From: Laburnicola sp. R22_1
Lineage: Eukaryota; Ascomycota; Dothideomycetes; Pleosporales; Didymosphaeriaceae
Direction of reading: 5' to 3'
NCBI GenBank assembly: GCA_014281115.1
Contig: JACONQ010000001.1
Coordinates: 1-64,000, forward strand
Length of the DNA stretch: 64,000 bases
Shown here one piece after another: positions 34,870 through 44,640 of the stretch. The position numbers were made by a program, and so were the translations under genes. Numbering within the stretch: position 1 is the stretch's first letter; every line of letters begins with the position of its first letter. The notes under the pieces are model-generated. The model saw only the letters and a list, made by a program, of their open reading frames with translations. It did not search any database and was not told the DNA's origin.

Positions 34870-36952
34870 ACATACTTTGCACTCGAGTCGATTATTCTAT
34901 TAAGTTAATTACTTTGCTAAGACCCCACTAAAACGTACTATTAGCAATAGTATAACGCGATGCCTTAACCACATAATAAACCACTAGCGTTAAAAGAAGC
35001 GCGTATATAGCTTGCAATCTAGGCTATTAAATAAGACGCGACACTTTCTTAGTAATGCGCTGTAGCTCTCTATAATGTACTCTACAACTAAGCGACTCAC
35101 CTAACTAAGCGACTTACTTTTGCCAAGACTCCACTAAAACGTACTACTATTAATAATACAACGCGATGCCTTAACAACATAACAAACTACTAGCGTCAAA
35201 TAAAGCTTGTATACAGCTTGCGATTTAGGCTATTAAATAAGACGCGTTACTTTTACAAAGACGCGCTACGGCTATCTATAACATCCCTTAAAAGACCCTT
35301 AGTTAATAACGCGCTAGAATCGCCTTTTAACGCAACTGCCCACCTAACACAATAAAGCTTACTATAAGAGAGAAGCAGGCGATTATATAGCATATACTCG
35401 ACCTAGACTTATAAGGATTCTCTCTATAGCTTACTGCTATGGAGGATATGGCCAATTCTTTACTAGCTAAGCGGCATCGCGACCCTATAAGCCATAACTA
35501 GGCTCCAAACTTTATTAAGCGCCAGCCAGAGCTTAAATTCAAGTTTAATCAAAAGTACAACTATAAGAGAGCTCTCCAGAAGGATCCTAAGGTAATATAA
35601 GACTGGTTTTGGCTTGTGGAGAATATAAAGGCTAAGTATAGTATCCTAGATAAGGACACCTACAATTTCGACGAGTCTGGCTTTATAATAGGCATAATAT
35701 TAACTAGAGTGGTAGTTATAGGCTCTAAGCGTCGAGGACAGCCAAAGCTAGTGCAGTAGGGCAATAGGGAGTGGACAACAGTTATCCAAGGCATTAACGC
35801 AATAGGGTAGTAGATTCCACCCTTTATTATCTTTAGGGGCAAGCACCACCTCTCTGCCTAGTATAAGGAGAAGGATCTACCTTATAATTAGGTTATTGCA
35901 GTCTCTAAGAACGGCTAGACGATAAATAAGCTTAGTCTATAATGGCTAAAGCACTTTAATGAGTATACAAAGAGGTGTACTACTAGTAGAGTATATTTAC
36001 TTATTATTAATGGCTACAAAAGTTATAACTCGCTTAAATTCTAGAATTACTATAAAAAGAGTAATATTATTACTCTCTATATGCCTTCACATTTGTCGCA
36101 CCTCTTATAGCCACTTAACGTGGGTTATTTTGCGCTATTAAAAAAGGCGTATGGGCGCTAAGCTAAGAATCTAATACGCAACCACATCATGCACATAACT
36201 AAAATCGAGTTCCTACCTTGCTTTATTACTGCTTTTAAGGCTTTAATTACTAAAAGTAATATTAAAGGAGGCTTTCAAGGTGCTGGCCTAGTGCCCCACG
36301 ACCCAGAGGCTATACTATCGCAGCTTGACGTCCGCCTGCGTACGCCTCCAGAATGTACTATTCGCGATAGTATATAGGAGTCGCAAACTCCGCGAAATAG
36401 TATAGAACTTAGGTCACAATTAATGCTAGTTAAGCAGAGGATTTAAAGGCATGTGGATAGTTCCCTAACTTATATGGTTAAGGCGGTAGAAAAGCTCGTT
36501 AAAGGCGCTAAGCTAATAAAGTTAGGGCATTCTTTAGTATTAATAACCAAACGCAACGCCAAACTTTAAGCTGCTAATAAGGCCACCACACAACGTAAAT
36601 CGCACAAAAGAAAGCGATTGCAGCAAGAAGAAGCTCTTACAGCTAAAGAGGGCCAGCGGCTGGCTACTCTAAAAGACTTTGCGGCGCGTAGTAATGGCAA
36701 GAAGGCAAAGAAAAGGGCGCGTGTTAATGGAGATAAGCTAACTTAACGGCGCTGTAGACGCTGCGACGAGCCTGGGCACAATAGAACAATATGTAAGTAA
36801 CCTATAGAAGTAGATTCTAAATAGATTAGCCTATTTAGACTATTAATAATAGTTTGTATTAACTCTGTACTATTGTGAATAGTATATGTTTTGGTGGGGT
36901 CTTGGCAAAGTAATCGACTCGATAGAATAATCAACTCGAGTGCAAAGTACGT
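34870..36952 (+). mobile_element. Fot1/pogo-type DNA transposon, heavily RIPped
   Basis: 2083 bp. Terminal inverted repeats of about 65-80 bp start ACRTACTTTGCACTCGAG and include GACCCCACYAAAAC. They are flanked by TA duplications at 34868-34869 and 36953-36954. The left end carries a ~206-bp tandem duplication (ATG copies at 34960 and 35166), which explains the greater length than the 20007 element. The coding region is conserved enough to show the same domain order as that element. Confidence 0.92.
35166..36823 (+). pseudogene. Fot1-type transposase relic
   Basis: The frame from the ATG at 35166 shows KLTIREKQAII and HILDLDL, then APNFIKRQPELK, NFDESGFIIG (first Asp kept), REWTTVIQGINAIG, LLIINGYKSYN (second Asp now Asn) and SHLL*PLNVGYFALLKKAYG (third Asp now Asn). 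The well preserved segment KIEFLPCFITAF..GAGLVPHDPEAILSQLD follows, with a C-terminal zinc knuckle CRRCDEPGHNRTICK. More than 20 stops occur at Gln/Trp codons. The order and motifs match the 20112 transposase, but they are different subfamilies by sequence. Confidence 0.88.
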
Positions 36953-37192
36953 TATATAAAAAATAAAGTATAATAAAATAAATTATATAGCTAATAATAT
37001 TTTATATAATCGCTTTTTTTATTTTATATAGTAGTAATATTTACTTACTAACTTTATAAAGTTTTTAGTCTACTATACTCTTATATATAAAGAATAGTGT
37101 ATATAAAATAAATTATATAATTAATAATAACTTATATAATCTATCTTTATTTTTACTAATTTATAGTTAGGAGTTAATTAACTATTAATTAG
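36953..37192. other. AT-rich flank continuing the interrupted ~106-bp repeat
   Basis: It carries another copy of TATATAGTAGTAATATTTAC..AGTCTACTAT (37020-37080) that matches the units at 34709 and 34815 on the other side of the transposon. No gene. Confidence 0.55.
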
Positions 37193-37475
37193 TATTAAAT
37201 AGGTACTTTATAGCTAGCTATATAGATATTAAATTGTAATTCTCTATACTAGTAAGCGTAAAGAGTATATAGAGTAATTATATAAAAAAATAAAAAAATA
37301 GAATAACTTTGTATTAATTACTTATTTCTAAAGAGAATATAAATAAAAAGAAGAAGATTTTATAGCGTATAGGCTATAGCATATAGGTATTATATAATTT
37401 CTATATAACACTATTATATAGTAATATTAAAACCTTAATACTCTTAGGTGCCCTTACCAATATAGTGTATAAATA
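37193..37475 (+). repeat. Solo LTR, RIPped copy
   Basis: It aligns end to end with the intact LTR at 38544-38831. TATTAAATAGGTAC corresponds to TGTTGAATGGGTAC, CTCTTAGGTGCCCTTACC to CCCTCAGGTGCCCTTGCCC, and the end GTGTATAAATA to GTGTACGGACA. Essentially all differences are C-to-T or G-to-A. Flanking 5-mers do not match, so either the target duplication has decayed or this is one end of a larger RIPped element. Confidence 0.85.
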
Positions 37476-38543
37476 ATATTAATAAATATCTAAGTACTTT
37501 AGAGACTATAAATTTTAATCTATAGCTTTTTTATTATTTTAGTAGTTTAATTATTAGCTATATTATAAATAAACTAAACTAGAGCTATTTTAAAAAGTAA
37601 TAGACTAGATTTACTAAAGATTATTAGAAATATATAAAGTATAAAATACTACTATTTAATTTAAAGGCTCTAAAGAGCTATTATATTAATAAATTCTACT
37701 AAAAATAAGTAATAGCGACGTAATAAATATATAAATGTACACTTATACTATAAAATATATATAAGTAATAAATAAAATAAAACTAATATTAAAAAAGTAT
37801 ACTGGAGATTATAAAGTTATTATTAAAAAATAATAAAATATTATTTAATATTAGAAGTAGAGAGCGGGTATATAATTTATTATATATTATAATAATAAAA
37901 TAAAGTAAAGATTTTAAATTATTAATTATTTAGTAATATAATAAAAAGTTAAAAGATAAATATTAATTATTTAGTAATATAATAAATAAGTAAGTAGATA
38001 AAATATTATAATTATAGATTATTTTAAAAACTAAAAAGATATTAAAAAACTTTAATATACTTTGGTTTTAGAGCTTAGCACTTATATATAATATTATATT
38101 ATATAATATTATATAAGCACTAGTAATATAATAAAAAAAAGTAATAATTAAATATAATAGACTACTAAAAAACTAATAAGTAAAAGTAGTTTATACCTTT
38201 ACTTAGAAAAAAATAATTATTTATAAAAGTTTAGTATATATAACTATTTATAAAGTAATTTTTATATACTAGCTATATAAGTAGCTTATTTAGTTTTTAA
38301 AAACTAATAAGACTATATTTCTACTTTAGTAAATACTATTACTTTATATTAGTAATAGAATCTAGTAAAAATATAAAAAATATAAAAAGATTTTAATTAA
38401 TAAGCTTAACTATAGTAAGAATATTATATAAATTTATATAATTTTCTTAATAATAATTACTACTACTACTATAATAGTTTATTTAAGTAAGTATACTATA
38501 TAAGTAGTATATAAATATAAATAGTTAATAATAATAATATTAG
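37476..38543. other. AT-rich relic between the two LTR copies
   Basis: Extreme A+T with stops in every frame. No gene can be read. It may be the RIPped interior of the element that owned the 37193-37475 LTR, but no conserved motif survives that I can identify. Confidence 0.35.
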
Positions 38544-38831
38544 TGTTGAATGGGTACTCTACAGCTAGCTGTATAGACATCGAATTCTAATCCTCTATAC
38601 TGGCAAGCGTGGAGGGTGTACGGGGCGATCGTACGAGGAAAGGAAATAACATAACAGAACGACTTGGTATTAATTGCTTGTCTCTAGAGAGGGTGCGGAT
38701 GGAAAGGAGAAGATCTTGCGGCGCACGGGCCGCGGCGCATGGGCATCACGTGATGCCATCGTGATGCCATCGTGCGGCAATATTGAAACCTCAACACCCT
38801 CAGGTGCCCTTGCCCGTACGGTGTACGGACA
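38544..38831 (+). repeat. Solo LTR, intact (un-RIPped) copy
   Basis: 288 bp, from TGTTGAATGGG to GTACGGACA, flanked by a perfect 5-bp target duplication ATTAG (38539-38543 and 38832-38836). GC-rich sequence stands out sharply from the surrounding AT-rich DNA. It contains a CATCACGTGATG palindrome and a short CATCGTGATGC duplication. The solo state implies LTR-LTR recombination after insertion, and the absence of RIP implies recent arrival. Confidence 0.92.
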
Positions 38832-39221
38832 ATTAGTAATAATAATCTAAATATTATATATAGTATAAGTAAACCTTATATTAAAATTAAAAACTTATAA
38901 AGTATAAAGTATAAGTAACTTTTAAACTATTATTATATTATTAAAGTATTTAAAGTTAGTTTTTAATTAGAATTAGGTACTATATATAGTAGTATATAAT
39001 AACTTTCTATTTTAATTTACTTTAACCTTAAACTAAAAAAAAATTAAAAAGATATTTAGTAAGCCAACCCTGCAAAGTATATAGTATTAATTTAATCTAC
39101 CTAAAAGCAAAATAATAAAAACTTTTATCTTAAATAATAGAGTAAAAAAAGTAAGAAATATTAATCTCCTTTGCACTATTTTGCCTAATCTACTATGGCC
39201 TATCGTTCCGTCCCCCCTACG
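38832..39221. other. AT-rich downstream flank of the 39.2-kb gene, with one short-repeat copy
   Basis: No gene. 39090-39160 is a partial copy of the repeat family seen at 43.5-47.0 kb (AATCTACCTAAAAGCAAAAT, then CTTTTATCTTAAATAATA). The same family therefore lies on both sides of the gene. Confidence 0.5.
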
Positions 39222-42200
39222 TTAGACATCGCATAGCATATAGTTCCAGTGCTTTTCCTTCCTCGCCTTGATCGTCAGCCCAATCAGCAACGCAATAGAA
39301 ACCGCGTCCAAGGCCACGGAGGCAGCCTTCAGTTTCCAATCTAAATACTATTAGCGACCATTCCAGCATATCGGACTGTGGTAGACTCACCATCGGCAAC
39401 ATTCAGATCATCCACAATCCCTGACCCCAGATCAACGAGGGACTGGAACAGCCGCAGCGCCGCAAAACTCCTCTCATCATCATCGCGCATCTCCACCATA
39501 GAGATCACCACAACGAACGCCCAGTTCAGACATCGCAGCCAGATCTTGTCCTGCGGAGCATCCGGGTACGCAGGGTTAGTGTTGCTATTAAAATCCACCA
39601 CCTCGAAGATCAACGCATCTAGCCAGCTAAGGACGCGAAGGGCTTGCGGCGGCTCAGTGAGATCAATCGGAGCGGTGCAAAAAAGACCCAGCACCGCCAA
39701 GACTGCGTCCCAAAGGTTCGGGTTGAGCAAGAGGGCGGGGACGCCTGCGCGTGCTTCAACGCCTGCGCGTGCTCCAACGCCTGCGCGTGCTACGCTCTGG
39801 AGTGGGTGCGGGGCCTGAAATTTGCGGAGTTGAAGCGCTTGCTTCTCGGTAAGGTTGGGTTTAGTTTGCGCAGGCTCTTGGACTGTCAGGCTGGTCTCGA
39901 TTCCTTCGGCTCGGAGCCTGGCGACCGGCCTCGTCTTGAATTTTATAACGGTGAGCACTGCTCGTATGATGCGGATGACGCATTCGCCAATGCTCATTGC
40001 CTCATTCCATTCCAGAGGAGGGCGGTCGACCTTTGCAGCCATGCCGCTCTTTGTGAGTGCTAGCTCGCGGCCTCCAAGTCCAAAGCCACCTTGTGCGAAG
40101 ATCTTCGCAATATTGACGTCCCTTAGGTCCGGGAACTTCTTCCCAGAGATCACTTTAGTGACGACTGTGAGCGGTATCGCGATGATGAGGCAGAGCCCGT
40201 CGAGTAGTGTGAGATCGCTGCCCGTGAGCTTCTTGTAGAGAGCGGAAAAGACGGGGATGTGGATCTTGAAGTTCACGATTTCCTTCAGGGCTTTGATGAA
40301 TTCCTTTACGGCGGTCAAACCCGCGGTCATGATGCCCTTGACGGCGCCGAGGATACCTTTGAGGACAGTAGAGGCAAGCTGTTGGCCGACTTCCGCCCCC
40401 GAAACTTTGCCCTTGCCAGTGAAGAGAGCCTTGATGGATTCGCCGAGGTCAGCTGCCTCTTTGCTGGTGGCGCCGCGGGCCTTGATGAAGTGGTCCATCG
40501 TCTTGACAAAGTCCGGCTGCCTGGCCATGTCGCGGTTTGCGGGTGTGGAGTATGCTGTAGCGCCGCCGTGATCGAGCTGATAGTTGGAGTATTGGGCAGA
40601 AGAGCTATTGCTGATCTCGTTGCCCTCTTCGGCGCTGTCGTCATCCACCGTGTCTTTGCCCGCCTTCGCCTTAAGCACTTCCGGTCCGTAAACCAGGTTG
40701 TCGACCATATCTTCTATCTGATCGAAGAGCCCGTCAAAAGTGGAGCCGAAGCCGTCGATGATGATGGGAACGGCATCAAAGGTGTTATTCGCCATGCGTT
40801 TGAGACTATTCTTGGCGTCCATGATGTCGCCCCAGTTGAAGAGGAAGCTTAGCCATTGTTTGATATCCTCCAGGATATCAAGAATCTTGTCCCATATCAT
40901 GGCGAAAACCTTGCCCAGCTCCTGCAGCGTCTGAATGGCGAGGCGGATGACTTCATCGACCAGCTCAATAACGACCATGACAGTGTCGCCGATGACTTCG
41001 ATGACCATTGAATGAATCTTACGAACACCATTCCAGAAACCATGCCACCAGTCCTGTTCGTTCAACAGACATTAGCACCTTCGTCAGTGTCAGATGAAAA
41101 TGTGGTTCCGGAGACTTACCCAACCGCGGTCCTTGATTCTCTGCGCGTTAGCGATGCGCTGTGTCTTGAAACCTCCGACAATCTGGCCCAGTTGCTGTCC
41201 TGTACGAACCCGGCCGGGCTGGAACACCCGTGCGTCGCGAGAGACCGTCATAGCTCTCAACGCTTTGCGTGCCTTCCCGCTGGCAATATTCTCTCGTTGC
41301 TCATTCAGCTTGCCCATAGCCTTGCCGCACTCATCAATGTCCTCATCACTGGCAGTAGTGTTCTTCAGCAACGGCTGACCGTTCTCAAGCTTGGCTTCCC
41401 GCAAGTCCTTCGCGCTATTGAGTGTTGCCAGTTTTGCGTCAACTTTCGCAGCCGGGTCAATGTCGACGACTTTGCCGTTGAAATGCGCCGGGAAGCCTTC
41501 GCCAACATCGGTGAGCTGGAATTGATAGCTGGAAATATCGTCGGATGGTATGACTAAGGTGAGAGTGCCGGACTCATCAGTCATGACAGGTACACCGTCC
41601 GGACCAACCGTGAGAGTGCGACCGTTGACCAAGACCTCTACCCAACCTTCAGGGCTCTTGAGCAGAAGAGTCTCAGTGACGAGCTTGTCCTTGGTGGCCG
41701 ACAGGACTGACATGCGAGCCATAAAGGCATCAAACTCAATATTTTCATCAAGCGAGGGGATGTAGAACGGCGAGGTCCTCCAGAGGCCCGAGATTGTATC
41801 TTGCTGAAGCAGTGACAGTTTGTTGCCCTCGCCTGCGATGATCATTTGCTGCACGCTACCATCCGAAGCAATGAATGGTGACATGCTGCCGCCCTGTCCT
41901 TCTGGTATAAGGTCTACAGCATCCAAAGGCTCGGCAAAGGTAGCATCGGTAGTTGTAGCATAGCTGACTGCGTCATCGACGTTGGAGGAGAAAATTGATA
42001 CAAGGGCGGGGGATTGAGCGACATAGAGTTGGCGAATGCCGTCGAAGGATTCATCATTTGAGATTCGCCGGCCAGGGTGATTGCGCACCTGGCATTCCGT
42101 GGGCGTCCAGTAGTAGAGACCCTCTCCTCCGACAAGTAGGCCTGTATATCCGTTGCTCTGGAGGACGGTCGACATGCATCGCGACCCTAGTTTGTGTCAG

Positions 42201-43091
42201 CATTTAACTGCGGGGGGGATGCTCATGTCGGGCGTACCGGAAGGCGGATCTAGAGCTACCTTCCACGAAAAGCCGGACGAGTTGGGCGTTGTCGCAAAAA
42301 CCAGCTGGTTCTGGCCTGTGGCATCGATTAGTGCCGTGCGCAAGAGATGCTCCGGTGATGCATTACCTTGAATAACATAAAGGACGAAGTAACCCACCCC
42401 GACGGGGAGAGCCGCCGGACAGAAGTCCACGATCTGCCTAGCATTCTCGGGGAGCTCGACGTCCGACTCCAGCTTCCAGCTCGAGAGGGTTGACTTGACG
42501 GAGACACGTCCAATGTCAGCCGACTTGTGGACAGAGTCTAGGGGCACATAGCCTAGCATGACAGCAGGATATGACTGGCGGGGATGTTTTGGTCCCTGCA
42601 AAGATGATGTTAGTGAATTCCTCGACACTGTCGAAATGCTGAACCGAGGATGCAGAGCTTACCAAAAAGATTCTCGAGATCCTGGTAGATGTATCGCCCT
42701 GCTCAGGGATGATAAGATGCCGCAGGTCATGATGCGTGCTGTCCTCATCGATCAGACTGGGATGGAAAGGACGACACACGCCCAGAGTGGCATCATCCCC
42801 GCCGTCAGTCGAATAGGCAAAGCAGTAGTATATCTGGCCCTGCAGGTCTTGAACGACGTCGAAAGTAAGCGCCTCCTTCCCCGAGATACCAAGCGCGTCG
42901 CTCATGTTGATCAAGACGCGGGCGCCGCTGTCGTTCTCCTTGAAGGCATACAAGACTCCGTTGTTACCCAAGCTAAAGAGAAGGGGTAAACCTCTCTCGT
43001 CACGCAACGTGTAGAAGTCACTGGAGTCGGGTACCGGTACGGCGGCGACATGCTGGCGCATCAATTCCGAGTCAACGTTGACGCTCGCCAT
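39222..43091 (-). CDS. Large five-exon gene, beta-rich N-terminus and hydrophobic helical C-terminus, function unknown
   Basis: Predicted exons on the minus strand: 43091-42663, 42595-42238, 42186-41120, 41053-39391 and 39340-39222. The introns are 67, 51, 66 and 50 bp, with donors GTAAGC, GTACGC, GTAAGT and GTGAGT and branch motifs CTAAC, CTGAC, CTAAT and CTAAT. The joined frame is 3636 bases (1211 residues), without a stop. Residues 1 to about 520 are beta-rich with repeated glycine/aspartate turns (LPLLFSLGNNGVLYAFKEND, LGVCRPFHPSLID, GLLVGGEGLYYW), like a propeller-type fold. Residues ~625-710 are long amphipathic helices (VIELVDEVIRLAIQTLQELG). Near 905 is LLDGLCLIIAIPLTVVTKVI, near 1045 a triple ARAGV repeat, and the last exon ends in a hydrophobic helix (ALDAVSIALLIGLTIK). 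There is no signal peptide. It is not RIPped, so it is probably under selection. I do not recognise the family; the membrane-active look of the C-terminal half is only an inference. Confidence 0.8.
39737..39795. repeat. 18-bp tandem repeat inside the gene
   Basis: Three copies of ACGCCTGCGCGTGCTYCA encode a repeated ARAGV segment (minus strand) near residue 1045 of the protein. The copies are nearly identical, suggesting recent expansion. Confidence 0.85.
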
Positions 43092-43380
43092 GGTGGCAGT
43101 GAAGTAAGGACAAGGACGTGAATCAATGGAAGCGAGTCGGACGATAGATGGGGGAAGGATCGCAGCCTAATAATGCTAATAATGATTGCGGCCATGGTCG
43201 AGCTCGTCCTCTTTTGTATCAAAGGCAATAGGTCCGGACGATGTCGTCGTGCTGCACGGTGGCGAGCTGTGAGATGAGGAGCTGCTGTGCGGGGTGGTCG
43301 TCAATACGAAATCGTGATGCATATTCAGCTTAGCCAGAGGTATGGGAGATAGCCGTCGCCCGAGGCTGTAGCTATACCTA
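43092..43380 (-). promoter_or_regulatory. Upstream region of the 39.2-kb gene
   Basis: About 290 bp of GC-normal DNA between the start codon and the AT desert, so promoter and 5' UTR must lie largely here. The start context on the minus strand is CACCATGGC, a good fungal initiation context. No clear TATA box is seen. Confidence 0.4.
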
Positions 43381-43499
43381 CTAACTTACAACTGCATTAA
43401 CTATAGGTTACTATTATTTAAGTATTTTTATAACTTAGTTTTTTTAAAGTTTATTTATTTTAAACTATTTATTTTAACTAATAAGTTGTTTTTTAATAG

Positions 43500-43675
43500 C
43501 GTTAATTTAATCTACCTGAGGTAAAATAATAAAGAGTTTCATCTTAAATAATATAATAGTAAAATAGAGCTCCTTACTTAGTAATTAAAAAAGTGTAAAA
43601 AATAATTTTAAAAAAGCGTGTTTAAACTACTAAGTAAGCTTAGTAGTCTTAGTATATAACTTTTTTTAATATACT
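43500..43675 (+). repeat. Short interspersed repeat, copy 1 (full, with tRNA-like head)
   Basis: Plus-strand landmarks in order: CTACCTGAGGTAAAATAATA, TTTCATCTTAAATAATATAAT, TAGAGCTCCTTACTTAGTAA, AAAGCGTGTTTAAACTACTA and TTAGTAGTCTTAG. On the minus strand the last part reads as an ACTACTAA hairpin followed by a B-box-like GTTTAAAC and a T run. A more complete, less mutated copy lies at 46855-47035. Confidence 0.7.
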
Positions 43676-43774
43676 ACTAAAAGATATAAGTATAAATATT
43701 TAGTTTTTAAAAATAAATTATAAAAAAATTTAAAAATATAATTTTTTTAGTTTTACCTAAGCTATGTATTATTA

Positions 43775-43890
43775 AATTATCTACCTAGAGGTAGAATAAT
43801 AAAAGGCTTTTATCTTAAATAATATAATAAAAAAGTAAAGCCCCCTACTTAGTAATTAAAAAGAGTATAAAAAGTTATTAACTAAGCTAT
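43775..43890 (+). repeat. Short interspersed repeat, copy 2 (body only)
   Basis: CTACCTAGAGGTAGAATAAT, GGCTTTTATCTTAAATAATA, AAGCCCCCTACTTAGTAATT, then AAAGAGTATAAAAAG. It lacks the tRNA-like head. Confidence 0.7.
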
Positions 43891-43954
43891 AGTAAACTAT
43901 TTACCTAATATATATAGTATAAAATAATACTTATACTAATATATCTTTTTTAAT

Positions 43955-44055
43955 TACTTTTTACTCTCTTTTTAATTACTAAGTAGAGGGCTCTACTTTT
44001 TTCATGTTATTTATAATAAAAGCCTTTATTATTCTACTTAAAAGTAAATTATTAA
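43955..44055 (-). repeat. Short interspersed repeat, copy 3 (inverted)
   Basis: It reads as the reverse complement of the family: ACTCTCTTTTTAATTACTAA, GTAGAGGGCTCTAC, AATAAAAGCCTTTATTATTC. The inverted orientation shows dispersal rather than simple tandem growth. Confidence 0.7.
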
Positions 44056-44059
44056 AGAC

Positions 44060-44275
44060 TATTATTTTGAATAGTATAATAAAAAAGTAGAGCTTTTTAC
44101 TTAGAAATTAAAAAGAGTAAAAAGGTAATTATATAGTAATATATATATTATTAATTAACTATCTAAGTGTAGAATAATAAAGGCTTTTATCTTAAATAAT
44201 ATAATAACAAAAGTAGAGCCCTTTACTTAGTAATTAAAAAGAGTGTAAAAGGTAATTATAAAAAAGTGTATAGTA
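44060..44275 (+). repeat. Short interspersed repeat, copies 4 and 5 (adjacent)
   Basis: Copy 4 (44060-44130) keeps GTAGAGCTTTTTACTTAGAA. Copy 5 (44155-44275) keeps CTATCTAAGTGTAGAATAAT, GGCTTTTATCTTAAATAATA and GTAGAGCCCTTTACTTAGTA. Confidence 0.65.
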
Positions 44276-44549
44276 TTATATAAGTATTTACTATTTTACT
44301 TTTAAAATTAAATTATAAATATTAATATTTTTAAATATAACTTTTCTTTTATACTTAGACTACATTTACTTAACTAAAGCTAGTAATTACTAAATAATTT
44401 AAAAACCTTTTTAGAAATAATATAGAAATAAAAAGATATACTATAGCTTTCTCTTATAGCGTTATACTATATATTAAAAGTCTATAATATTTTTTTCTAG
44501 ATAAAAATATACTAAAAAAATTAAATTTAGTATATCTTTTAAATACACT

Positions 44550-44640
44550 ATCTAGAAGTAAAATAATAAAGAGCTTTATTTTAAATAATATAATAAAAAG
44601 TAAAGCCCTTTAGTAATTAAAAAGAGTATAAAAAGGTAAA
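44550..44640 (+). repeat. Short interspersed repeat, copy 6 (body only)
   Basis: CTATCTAGAAGTAAAATAAT, GAGCTTTATTTTAAATAATA, TAAAGCCCTTTAGTAATTAA. Confidence 0.65.

Noticed and set aside
39378..40852. Several long plus-strand reading frames (up to ~197 codons) opposite the 39.2-kb gene
   Set aside because: They lie antisense to a five-exon gene with good splice sites. Their composition is that of GC-rich shadow frames and none has a motif.
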